Assembly: GCA_002733765.1 (NCBI GenBank)
Contig: NVWU01000016.1
Location: 1 to 64,000, forward strand
Reading direction: 5' to 3'
Length of the DNA: 64,000 nucleotides
Source of the DNA: Colwellia sp.
Lineage (GTDB): Bacteria; Pseudomonadota; Gammaproteobacteria; Enterobacterales; Alteromonadaceae
Positions within the stretch are counted from its first letter, which is position 1; the number at the start of each line of letters is the position of its first letter. The notes below the pieces were generated by a model. The model saw only the letters and a program-made list of their open reading frames with translations, had not been told where the DNA came from and made no database searches. A program made the translations under genes and the position numbers. Of this stretch, positions 33,829 to 43,278 are shown in pieces.

Positions 33829-36800
33829 TACTATTAAAAGCAAAAATCTTTGAGCCTATTGTTTTAGCTGATACCGTTGGTAAGAATAAGCGCTCTGCGA
33901 ATAGGCGAAAGCACGATAATTTAGTCAAAAAGAAAAGTTTAGAGGTATTTGAAAAAATATTTCCCCAAGCATTTATAGAACCACCAAACCTTGGTGGTTT
34001 TAACAAAAAGTGGCTTGAATTTTTCTTTGAAATATCTAAAGTCTTTGGCTCTAATAAAGATTTGATAATGGCTCATAACTCAATTGCTCATGCGATAGAT
34101 AAAGGAAATAAAATTAAGTTGTGGCATGTTGCTATCACAACGCAAGTTGTACAAGTAAAGCGAGAAAGACCATTTAAAACAGAAACCTGGTTTAAAAATT
34201 TTAAAACAATAAGTGAGTTTGAAAAAGTATGGTTATTAAATCTAAAACACACCAATAAAGATGAAACCAAATTACTCACTGATTGCATTATCAGTGCAGT
34301 ATGTCATTCAGGCTTAAACGAAGTTTACCATGCTAATGCGTTATTTGAATGCTTAGTAAAATCAAAGCCGCTTAATATCAAAGATAACTTAGTTTGGTTA
34401 GATTTAATTTTGTCACCTGAAAAGTTTCAAAGTAAGAATAATAATTTTCCTTATAGTACCAACACATCTGTTGAAGGTGAGGCGTTGCTACTGAGTCGTT
34501 TTTTTCCAACAACATTAACCTTGTCGTTTATATATAAATATTTAAATAAACGAAAAAATGTCGTCACGTTAACGCCTGTTCAGTTATGGAAAACTATTAC
34601 GGATGAATTAAAAGTCTTATTGAACACAAAAATAACAAGACAACAATTTTGTAAAGCAGGGATTGGTTTAGCTGAAACACAATCAGGCGTATTTATGCCT
34701 GAAGCACTAGTTGAATATGCGGCAAAGCGAAATATGTCTTATTCTTTATCCAGTGATAATTGGCAGATGCTAGGAGAGCATTTTAATTATTGTTTAATTG
34801 ATAATATATCTGGTTTCAAAAGTGCTCTTTTAAATCATCAACATACAACATTTTCTAGCGTGACTAAAAACAAATCTACCTTTGAGTTAATTAAAGATTT
34901 ATCAGACACCTTAAAAGTAAAGGAAAAGGGAAAAGTTAGGAGTATTAAAAAAGTATTAAATGAAATAAGAAATATTTTTGATACCCAAGATACAGCTAAA
35001 CCATTAAATGAAAGAATTATTGTCGGTTGGCTTATATCTTTGCTTGAGCAAAACAAGACGGTGAGCTCAGCTCTGCGATATTTTTCCGCTATTGGTGCAT
35101 TATGGATCAGTGAGCTACGTGACATTACCACCGAAGAAACGGCAGAAAGTTTTGAAGCTTTATATACGGGAATGCTTGAGATAACGGCATCAACAAAAGA
35201 CCATGAGTATAAAGCTAGGCGATTCATGCAAATACACCAATTTGGCGTTTTGCAATTTAACTTACCTTCATTAAATGAATTTGATTTTGATATCGAGCGA
35301 ACAGCAGCGCATGTAAGAGCAATGTTCATTCCTGAATCTGCATTTAAAGCAATGATAGAGTCGATTAATCAAAGTAAAAATACCAATAGAGAAGAAAAAT
35401 TAGCATTAAGTTGCATTTTAATTTTTTCTTATCGAACAGGTATGCGATTAGGAGAAGTACTAAAACTGCAATTATACGATTTTGAATGGTCAAAAGAGGG
35501 TTGGTTGTTTGTTCGTGATAATAAGTATGACAATAATAAAAGTAATGCATCACGAAGAAAGGTACCTTTACTTTGTTTATTAACAAATGATGAACTTGAT
35601 ATTTTTAGAGCGTTTATTAAAGAAATAAATATGTCTAGCAATAGAAAGGTAAGCGCTAATGGGCTACTTTTTTCTCAAAGTTTTAATCAAGGAATGCCTT
35701 ATAAAAATTTTAGTGTCTCTAATTTAGTCTCACAATTATTAAAAGAAATTACAAAGCTATCGCTATTTGTTTTTCATGGGTTACGCCATAGTGCAATTTC
35801 TCGGTTGCAACTGGTTTTACATGCTAAAGAGCTTAATTTGTCAAATTTCTTAGGGCCATTGTACAGCGAACTTATTCCTTATGATGAGGAGAGACTACTC
35901 AAGATAAATAACATGGTTTGTGGGTTATCTAAACGTAGTAAATATTGGGCATTATGTACTTTTTCAGGACATAGAACACCGCAAATAACGTTTAATAGTT
36001 ATTTTCATTTTTGTGACTTGTTAACATTTTGTTTTTTGGAGAAAAACCAAAAGGAAATAACAGTAGAGCAACTACATTCAGTATCAAGCTTAAGCAGACG
36101 CTTGTTATCCAATAAAGTAAAAAGTCTAAAATATAAAAGAGATTTATATGCCTTTGAAATTAGGGCGTTATTAATAACCAAACTGCAAACTAAAAAGTTT
36201 TGTAATACGTTTGATTTTCCTGAAAAACCAATTTCACAGCCTACAAAATTAGTATTACCCCAAGAAGATAATTCTAAAATGGTTTTTATTGTTTATGAGG
36301 TACTTCATGCCTTAGAGCAAGGGACAAGTATCGAAATGCTTATGTGGCTTCATAATCTAACGATTAGTAATGTTGATGAATGGGAAGCTAGAGCTCATAT
36401 TCTTAATAGTATCAACACAAGTCGAGACCATTCTAGAAACATATCTACCTATCGTAAAAGTGGGTTAATAACAGCGTTATCTAAAAATAATCTTGATGTC
36501 GCCGAGATAACTAAGCTTGTTAATTTTATTCGTCTTAAATTAGATAAAGTATCAAAAAAAGATAAAAAGGAAGAACTGGCTGCTTTTTCTAAAATAATAA
36601 AAATAGTGCTTTGTCGCACGACAACAAGTAGTAGTGGTATTTTATTTCGTCATTATTCACATTTGATATTTTTTCTAGCATTCATGTCAATCTTTCCTAG
36701 AAACAGATGGTATATTCAAATACACGCCAAAAATAAACAAGATATAGCGCAATGGAAAAAGGCAGGAAAAGGGTGTTATTTAAATATTGACACTACATTT

Positions 36801-36992
36801 ACCCAAGATAAAAGAAACGTAAATGGTCAAGCATTTGTTCACCTTTTGAGTCATTCATCTCCTAAAGTCTGTAAAGGTAATCAGTGGAAAAAATATTCAT
36901 CTAATATCATAAAATTCACTATTAACATTTTAGCTATTATTTTGATAAAAAAAGAGCACTTAATTTTTATTAAACAGAGCATAGAAAAATAA
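33813..36992 (+). CDS. Large tyrosine recombinase-like protein (GmtZ-like candidate)
   Basis: 1059 aa; YRTGMRLGEVLKLQLYDFEW, FHGLRHSAISRLQ, FSGHRTPQITFNSYFHF; overlaps previous ORF by 16 bp. Confidence 0.75.
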   Translation: MQNPIVLLKAKIFEPIVLADTVGKNKRSANRRKHDNLVKKKSLEVFEKIFPQAFIEPPNLGGFNKKWLEFFFEISKVFGSNKDLIMAHNSIAHAIDKGNKIKLWHVAITTQVVQVKRERPFKTETWFKNFKTISEFEKVWLLNLKHTNKDETKLLTDCIISAVCHSGLNEVYHANALFECLVKSKPLNIKDNLVWLDLILSPEKFQSKNNNFPYSTNTSVEGEALLLSRFFPTTLTLSFIYKYLNKRKNVVTLTPVQLWKTITDELKVLLNTKITRQQFCKAGIGLAETQSGVFMPEALVEYAAKRNMSYSLSSDNWQMLGEHFNYCLIDNISGFKSALLNHQHTTFSSVTKNKSTFELIKDLSDTLKVKEKGKVRSIKKVLNEIRNIFDTQDTAKPLNERIIVGWLISLLEQNKTVSSALRYFSAIGALWISELRDITTEETAESFEALYTGMLEITASTKDHEYKARRFMQIHQFGVLQFNLPSLNEFDFDIERTAAHVRAMFIPESAFKAMIESINQSKNTNREEKLALSCILIFSYRTGMRLGEVLKLQLYDFEWSKEGWLFVRDNKYDNNKSNASRRKVPLLCLLTNDELDIFRAFIKEINMSSNRKVSANGLLFSQSFNQGMPYKNFSVSNLVSQLLKEITKLSLFVFHGLRHSAISRLQLVLHAKELNLSNFLGPLYSELIPYDEERLLKINNMVCGLSKRSKYWALCTFSGHRTPQITFNSYFHFCDLLTFCFLEKNQKEITVEQLHSVSSLSRRLLSNKVKSLKYKRDLYAFEIRALLITKLQTKKFCNTFDFPEKPISQPTKLVLPQEDNSKMVFIVYEVLHALEQGTSIEMLMWLHNLTISNVDEWEARAHILNSINTSRDHSRNISTYRKSGLITALSKNNLDVAEITKLVNFIRLKLDKVSKKDKKEELAAFSKIIKIVLCRTTTSSSGILFRHYSHLIFFLAFMSIFPRNRWYIQIHAKNKQDIAQWKKAGKGCYLNIDTTFTQDKRNVNGQAFVHLLSHSSPKVCKGNQWKKYSSNIIKFTINILAIILIKKEHLIFIKQSIEK

Positions 36993-37167
36993 TGCTTTAA
37001 ATGTGCTTTAAATTCCCAGCATAATACTCTACAAAGTCACTAAATAAACCATGTCAGTGACTTGTAGTAACGTATATTAAGACAATAACTTTGTATGTTC
37101 GTTTGTCTAACAAATCAATAGCATTTGATTTGTTTATATTTACAGTGCGAGTCAATTATTTGGTTAA

Positions 37168-37443
37168 TTAAGCGTTACAAGCATCTTTTAATGCTTTGCC
37201 GGCTTTAAACCCTGGCGCTTTTGATGCGGAAATTTGAATTTCAGCACCTGTTTGTGGGTTGCGACCTTTACGTGCTGCTCTATCTGACACTTTAAATGTA
37301 CCAAAACCGACTAGAGCAACATCACCACCATTAGCTAACTCCGCTGTTACAGCAGATATTAAACTATCTAATGCACGGCCTGCTGATGCTTTAGTGATAT
37401 CTGCATTTTCTGCTATCTTTTCGACTAATTGACCTTTATTCAT
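37168..37443 (-). CDS. HU-family DNA-binding protein
   Basis: 91 aa; [27 protein letters not shown]. Confidence 0.95.
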   Translation of the reverse strand: MNKGQLVEKIAENADITKASAGRALDSLISAVTAELANGGDVALVGFGTFKVSDRAARKGRNPQTGAEIQISASKAPGFKAGKALKDACNA

Positions 37444-37806
37444 TCTGTTCTTCTCTATCGATTTTTTTTGTTAAAAGTAATAATAAACAAATATACCTTT
37501 AGGGTGCAATGAATATGTTTTCTATTTTGAATGTATGCAAAATTTAAGGGTGATAGGAAGTGATATGTATAATAATTGTTACCAATAATGTAGAAATAAA
37601 ATTTAATGAGTTTAGGTGACTAGACTTTTCTTAAAAGTCAAAGTTACCAACGTCTGCTTTCTTCCAAAACGAATCGACACTAAAAATAAAGCCTTAAATA
37701 AATCGCTTGTGGCAGATATTATTTATAAATAAATATCTACTTAAAACTAAATGCCGCTCACTTTAAGTGAATGGCATTATTAATTTTTAAAGGCTTTTGA
37801 GTGATT

Positions 37807-38133
37807 TTAATTTTTAGCACTTTGTAAGAAAGCACACCGTACATAACGGAAACCATTCACCTGCTTTATTGTCGCTTCAATGTGAACTTTGGAATTTAGA
37901 CGTAAACTTTTAATATACTCATTCATGTTAAAACAATAAACTTGAATTGTTGAGCTGAAATCAAATAACTTGATTATCCAGTAAGTTTTTCCGTACTCGT
38001 CTATCCTACTATTGCACTCTATAAGTTTATAGTATCCTTTAAATCGTTTAAAAGCGGGTATGTCTGCTAATAGAGGCTGGATAGATTGCTCAACTGTCGT
38101 TTGTACTAATTGTGCTTTATTTGAATTAATCAT
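37807..38133 (-). CDS. Hypothetical protein overlapping integrase stop codon
   Basis: ~108 aa from ATG 38133, which overlaps the integrase stop (ATGATTAA). Confidence 0.55.
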   Translation of the reverse strand: MINSNKAQLVQTTVEQSIQPLLADIPAFKRFKGYYKLIECNSRIDEYGKTYWIIKLFDFSSTIQVYCFNMNEYIKSLRLNSKVHIEATIKQVNGFRYVRCAFLQSAKN

Positions 38134-39304
38134 GATGAACCCCGGTAAACTTTGTATTAAGAAGATTTTCAAAGGCGCTGCCGTCTTGGCGTGTGAGATT
38201 AGGGACGTAACGAGAGTAGACCCGAAATAACATCATCGTTGTTGCATGCCCCATCTGCTTTGCTATCCATTCAGGTGCTTCGCCAGAAGCTAGCCAAAGG
38301 GTCGCACTTGTATGTCTTGTCTGATAGGGGGAGCGAGCATCTAATGCCAAATTTCGGAGTAGGGGGTGCCAAACACGTTTTGCTACATTATTGTTATCGA
38401 GCGGTTGCCCATTATTATTGGTAAAAACATAACAATGCTCACCTGAAACGGTAAACTGTTTTTGTAGTGCATCAAAAACTGGTTGTGACATTTGAATTTC
38501 ACGATAGCTACCATCATTTTTGGTGTACTCAGTACGACCGTTGAGTAAGCATTCTCGCACTAGGATAAGCTTTTGGTCAAAATCAATGTATTGCCATTTA
38601 AGTCCATTAATCTCACCTGTTCTTAAGCCAGTGAAAAAACGCACCAGATAGTAGTTAGTAAAATCAGGACGAACCGTAGACAAAATTAAACTAACTTCTT
38701 CTAATGTAAAGGGAGCTATATCAGTTTTAGGCACCTTAAGTGGTTTAATATTGCGATAAGGTGTTATAAAATCAAAACGGTCGGCTGCTTCATTCAAAAT
38801 CATTCTTAAGATTTTCATATGCTTATTGATGTGACCTGTAGAAAGTGAATTGCCGTTTTTGCGCGTGACTTTGGCGAGCTGTGCGCGGAACTGCATTAAA
38901 TCTGCTTTGGTGATTTGGCCGACATCTTCATTTTCAAACTTTGGTAATATACGGTTATCCAGTATATTACGCACTTTTTCTCTATAACTGATACGCCAGC
39001 TTGACTGCAACTCATCAAACCAAGTGTTAGCAAAATTCTCAAAATTAGGCGTGCCATTGACTGTTTGAATAATTGCCTTTGTTGATTTTTCAAGCTTAGA
39101 CAGCATTTTACTTCCAGGAAACTGTTTAGCGTAATCAAACTGATTAACAAGTATTAACGCTTCAATTTGTGTTAACAGGCTTTTAAGTTGTTTTCGGTTT
39201 GTCTGCGTGTCATTTAACGCGGTCTGCTCTCTACAACGCAAGTTTTTATATTTAAAATCAAGAAACAACTTTCCTGTTTCTTTTCTTACTCTAATATGCC
39301 CCAT
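38126..39304 (-). CDS. Phage/island-type tyrosine integrase
   Basis: 392 aa; N-terminal arm-binding domain, RFFTGLRTGEINGLKW, YQTRHTSATLWLASGE, MGHATTMMLFRVYSRYV. Confidence 0.93.
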   Translation of the reverse strand: MGHIRVRKETGKLFLDFKYKNLRCREQTALNDTQTNRKQLKSLLTQIEALILVNQFDYAKQFPGSKMLSKLEKSTKAIIQTVNGTPNFENFANTWFDELQSSWRISYREKVRNILDNRILPKFENEDVGQITKADLMQFRAQLAKVTRKNGNSLSTGHINKHMKILRMILNEAADRFDFITPYRNIKPLKVPKTDIAPFTLEEVSLILSTVRPDFTNYYLVRFFTGLRTGEINGLKWQYIDFDQKLILVRECLLNGRTEYTKNDGSYREIQMSQPVFDALQKQFTVSGEHCYVFTNNNGQPLDNNNVAKRVWHPLLRNLALDARSPYQTRHTSATLWLASGEAPEWIAKQMGHATTMMLFRVYSRYVPNLTRQDGSAFENLLNTKFTGVHHD

Positions 39305-39530
39305 GAGCTACCCCTCCATTTGCCATTGGAATAGCAAAGGTATTGGTAGATTGTTTACCAATGTCTTTTTGAATAGCTTCCCAGATGTACAAAATTTTAC
39401 GGCCACCGAAAGGGCGAATGTAGTGAATGCCTTCAAGCAATACCGAATCCTTTAAGCGTTCACGAATCGTGCGACTATCATACTTAATGAGTTTTGATAA
39501 TTCTGATGTGGTTAAAAAAGTTTGAGTCAT
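39291..39530 (-). CDS. Excisionase/HTH-like small protein
   Basis: 79 aa, TSELSKLIKYDSRTIRERL...GGRKILYIWEAI; overlaps integrase start. Confidence 0.65.
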   Translation of the reverse strand: MTQTFLTTSELSKLIKYDSRTIRERLKDSVLLEGIHYIRPFGGRKILYIWEAIQKDIGKQSTNTFAIPMANGGVAHGAY

Positions 39531-39563
39531 GTGAATAATCCTCTATAATTAAAAATTAATAGT

Positions 39564-39660
39564 AGAAGGTTTAAATGACCTTCTGTAGAGCAATATAACC
39601 CGCAAAAGAACCTTCTGCAAGTCTTTTTGTTCTTCTGTAGATAAAAAAAGGTTTTAGAAG
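39564..39660. promoter_or_regulatory. Candidate operator array between divergent xis-like and Cro-like genes
   Basis: AGAAGGTttaaatgACCTTCT palindrome plus AACCTTCTG, TTCTTCTG and AGGTTTTAGAAG repeats. Confidence 0.5.
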
Positions 39661-39861
39661 ATGATAAAGTGCCATTTATCCCGCATTATGGGAGAGAAGA
39701 AGTTGAAAATTTCTGATGTAGCTAAAGAAGTAGGCGTTAATAGGGGAACTATTACGCGCTTATATCAAGAGACAGCTATAAGGGTTGAGTTTGAAGTACT
39801 AGAAAAATTATGCATCTATCTTAATTGTGATATCGGTGAATTGTTGGAAGTTAAAGAATAA
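39661..39861 (+). CDS. Cro/CI-family HTH regulator
   Basis: 66 aa; LKISDVAKEVGVNRGTITRLYQE...LCIYLNCDIGELLEV. Confidence 0.85.
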   Translation: MIKCHLSRIMGEKKLKISDVAKEVGVNRGTITRLYQETAIRVEFEVLEKLCIYLNCDIGELLEVKE

Positions 39862-40606
39862 TAAGGGCTCTTATTACTAAAGCTTTTGTATCTGAGCGGG
39901 TTTAATTCCTCACCGCTTGCGGCGTAACGCCATAAGATACCTTTTCGGGAATCGAACTTGAGCCTAAGCGAAAAACCTTGGTGTGAGGGCATTTATTTTA
40001 CCGTGAATGATCAAAATAATGGTATGTTCGGCATTGGTTAATTTTATTTAATAATGCCATAACTTCCATACTTATTGCTGTATCTAGCGCTCCTGTTAGT
40101 TTATTGCCACTATTGATCAATACATGAGTAATTGAAAAGTGTTACTACGTTCTTTTTTCTATAACCTAACGTAAAGTGCAGGTACTGATGCATTTTTACT
40201 GGGAATTAAATGATAATGTTGATTCCTGATGAAGTTTAAATATTTTAAGCTATTGTTTAGTTTGCATTGCTTAAAAATGTAAACATCCTTGAACTTTCTG
40301 TTTTGTTTTAATAAACTACGTATTTTGGGGGAGTAATAAATATTGTTGTCTTACCATTACAGTAAGCTTCGAACTAAAAAATATTGCTGAGGTCATACTT
40401 TATCTGCTTTTGTAGAACGCTAGTTAACTTTTTTAGAAGCAAAAAGTGTTGCTTATTAAGCCATTTTACCACTGACATATTTTGTTTTTCGTCATGTATC
40501 TTTTAAAAATAAAATATTTTATTTGACACTTTACTAGATAGTGTTTAGATTATGGTTTTAGCGTCTAACTTTTAATAGTTCCTACAAAAACAATGAGAAT
40601 ATATTT

Positions 40607-42238
40607 ATGACAGGAATGGGAAATCCTAAAACTTGGTCCCTTGGTGAACAAGACACCGTAATTGCCGCCTTAGAACGTGCTGTTATAGCCTATCCAGACC
40701 GTGTGTTACTAGATTTTTCAGGTAGCACTTTTACCTATGGGGAGGTTGATCGTCTTTCTACGGCTATGGCGCACTCCTTAGCATCTATGGGTGTTAAGGT
40801 TGGTGAAACAGTTGTGACCATGCTTGATAACAACATTGACGCTATTGTCAGTTGGTTAGCTGTTAACAAGTTATGCGCTGTTAGTGTGCCAATAAACACG
40901 GCATTACGGGGTAAGTTTCTTGAGCATCAAATTTCAGATGCTTCAGCGAAAGTAGTACTTTGTGAAGCAGGTTATTTAGAACGTATTGGTGCGGTCTGTG
41001 ATGAACTAACTAAACTTAAATTAATACTGCATCGTGGTGAGATAACAGACCAGCCCGAATTTGGAGTGAAATATGCGCCACTAGACAATTACCGTGGCAG
41101 TAATATTAGCCCTATTGAGAAAAAACCCAAGCCTTCTGATCTTGCCTGTATTATTTACACGTCAGGCACAACAGGTCCTTCAAAGGGGTGCATGTTAAGT
41201 TATAATTTTATGTGCAGTTTAGCCAGACAGCAATTACGCGCAGGTCCCGTCACTGAGTCAGATGTCACAATCACTCCGTTACCATTGTTCCATATGAATG
41301 CACTTTGTGTTGGTGTTATTTCCAATATTCTGATGGGTGCAAGACTCTGTGTTGTACCGCGCTTTTCTGTATCTGGATTTTGGCCTGAAGTTGAGCGATC
41401 TGGTGCAACGATTGCTTCTATACTCGGTGGTATGGGCTGGTTGTTAGCACAGTCGAAAGAAAATGACGCCATGAAGCGGTGTTTTGGACAGATACATACC
41501 GTGCGTGGTAATCCTTTTACTGAAGAAGCAAAAGCAGCCTGGCGTGAGCGTTTTGGCGCTAAACAGGTAGGCGGAAATGGTTATGGTTTGACCGAAGCTT
41601 GTGTAGTGACATCGCTGCCAGGTGGTGAATATGCGGCACCAGGTTCATCGGGTAAGCGCATTCCTGAGTATGATGTGCGTATTGTCGATGACTTAGACCA
41701 TGAGTTGCCTGCCGATCAGTCAGGTGAAGTTATTATCCGTCCACTTCATCCTGATATCATGTTTATGGGATACTGGCGCAGGCCAGAAGAAACACTCAAA
41801 TTGATGCAAAACATGTGGTTTCATACTGGAGATATTGGCAAGTTTGATGAAGATGGATTTTTCTATTTTGTTGATCGTAAAAAAGATTATTTACGTCGCC
41901 GAGGTGAGAATATCTCCAGCTTTGAAATGGAGTCAGCATTTGCTACCCATGAGAAAATCTCTGAAGTTGCTGTACATGCAGTACCATCTGACAAGGGTGA
42001 AGATGATGTTAAAGTAACGGCTGTATTACATCAGGGAAGTACATTAAAAGAAGAAGATTTATTTCAGTGGGCGACAGATGTAGTGCCTTATTATGCGCTA
42101 CCAAGATATATTGAATTCCGTTCTGATTTGCCTAAAAACCCTCAAGGGCGTGTGTTAAAATACTTGCTGCGTGATGAAGGTAAAACAGAGTATACATGGG
42201 ATCTTGAAGACACGGATATTCAGGTTAAAAAACATTGA
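40607..42238 (+). CDS. AMP-binding acyl-CoA synthetase
   Basis: 543 aa; CIIYTSGTTGPSKGCM, GYGLTEAC, TGDIGKFDEDGFFYFVDRKKDYLRRRGENIS. Confidence 0.92.
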   Translation: MTGMGNPKTWSLGEQDTVIAALERAVIAYPDRVLLDFSGSTFTYGEVDRLSTAMAHSLASMGVKVGETVVTMLDNNIDAIVSWLAVNKLCAVSVPINTALRGKFLEHQISDASAKVVLCEAGYLERIGAVCDELTKLKLILHRGEITDQPEFGVKYAPLDNYRGSNISPIEKKPKPSDLACIIYTSGTTGPSKGCMLSYNFMCSLARQQLRAGPVTESDVTITPLPLFHMNALCVGVISNILMGARLCVVPRFSVSGFWPEVERSGATIASILGGMGWLLAQSKENDAMKRCFGQIHTVRGNPFTEEAKAAWRERFGAKQVGGNGYGLTEACVVTSLPGGEYAAPGSSGKRIPEYDVRIVDDLDHELPADQSGEVIIRPLHPDIMFMGYWRRPEETLKLMQNMWFHTGDIGKFDEDGFFYFVDRKKDYLRRRGENISSFEMESAFATHEKISEVAVHAVPSDKGEDDVKVTAVLHQGSTLKEEDLFQWATDVVPYYALPRYIEFRSDLPKNPQGRVLKYLLRDEGKTEYTWDLEDTDIQVKKH

Positions 42239-42324
42239 TCTGATAAAACTGATTCATCGCAACAGCTCTTCCTAATAGCTTGGGAGTTATATTTACCTAA
42301 AACTGTTATTCTTGATATGGAAAA

Positions 42325-43251
42325 GTGAACGTCTCTATGATGCAAATAATAGCGCTATCTGAACAAGTAACCATAAATCAGGCCTTTGCTGTGAATGTTA
42401 GTGACCAGCCAATTGTTTTGTTTCGTGATAAAGATGGCGATGTTTGCGCGCTTGAAGACCGTTGTCCACATCGTCGTGTTCCGCTTTCATTAGGAAAAAT
42501 AATAGAAGGTGATATACGCTGTGTCTATCACGGTTGGACGTTTAATAGTCGCACTGGGGCTTGTGTAAATATCCCGAACCTAAGCGATGATGAAGCGATT
42601 CCTGCCAAATTAAAAGCCATTTCATTTGTCGTGCAAGAACACAATGGTTTTGTTTATTTATACAACCCTGAATCTGATGCGCAAACAGCAGCTTTGCCTA
42701 TTGATGTTTTTAGTGATCAGCCCTTTGATGCAGAGCTGTTTGGTAGTGCTAATGTTCCAATAACACTGCAAGAGTATCTGGCAGTGTTATTAGATGGACC
42801 CGAAACACTATTGGTATTCAGCGGTGTGGGCATGACCGATTTTTATCTGGGAGGGGTAGTAGAGCAAGAGCAAAGCGTATCTATTGATCGTGCTGCAGAT
42901 TGGTCTCTTATAGATAGAAAACCGTCATGGAAGTCGCTTGATTATCCGCTCATTATCCGCAGTGAGATATGTCAACAGAGGTTTACTGCTATGGTGAGTG
43001 TTTTAAATACGGCTGAACAATGCTTAATGGAAGTTTATCTTTCTATTGTGCCCGACAAACGAGGTACCTCGCGTATTCTTTGGCGGGCAAGGCGCTATTC
43101 AGCATGTTTAGAGTCGGCACCTTTGGCCATTCGCTTGAAGATGTCTATGTGTAAAGGCTTTGTGAAAGTGAAAGAAACAATTTGTGCTACTGCCATTACT
43201 AGCTTGATGGTAGGACCCTCGACTATTCTTGTGCCGATTGATTCAGCGTAA
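42325..43251 (+). CDS. Rieske [2Fe-2S] oxygenase alpha-like protein lacking a mononuclear-Fe site
   Basis: CPH-x16-CVYH Rieske motif; only three His in the whole ORF (two are Rieske ligands), no D-x2-H-x4-H motif. Confidence 0.8.
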   Translation: MNVSMMQIIALSEQVTINQAFAVNVSDQPIVLFRDKDGDVCALEDRCPHRRVPLSLGKIIEGDIRCVYHGWTFNSRTGACVNIPNLSDDEAIPAKLKAISFVVQEHNGFVYLYNPESDAQTAALPIDVFSDQPFDAELFGSANVPITLQEYLAVLLDGPETLLVFSGVGMTDFYLGGVVEQEQSVSIDRAADWSLIDRKPSWKSLDYPLIIRSEICQQRFTAMVSVLNTAEQCLMEVYLSIVPDKRGTSRILWRARRYSACLESAPLAIRLKMSMCKGFVKVKETICATAITSLMVGPSTILVPIDSA

Positions 43252-43278
43252 TAACAGGAATTCCTAACTGGGATAGTA

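Noticed and set aside
34838-35329. 163-aa minus-strand ORF
   Set aside because: Antisense to the 1059-aa recombinase; no supporting features.
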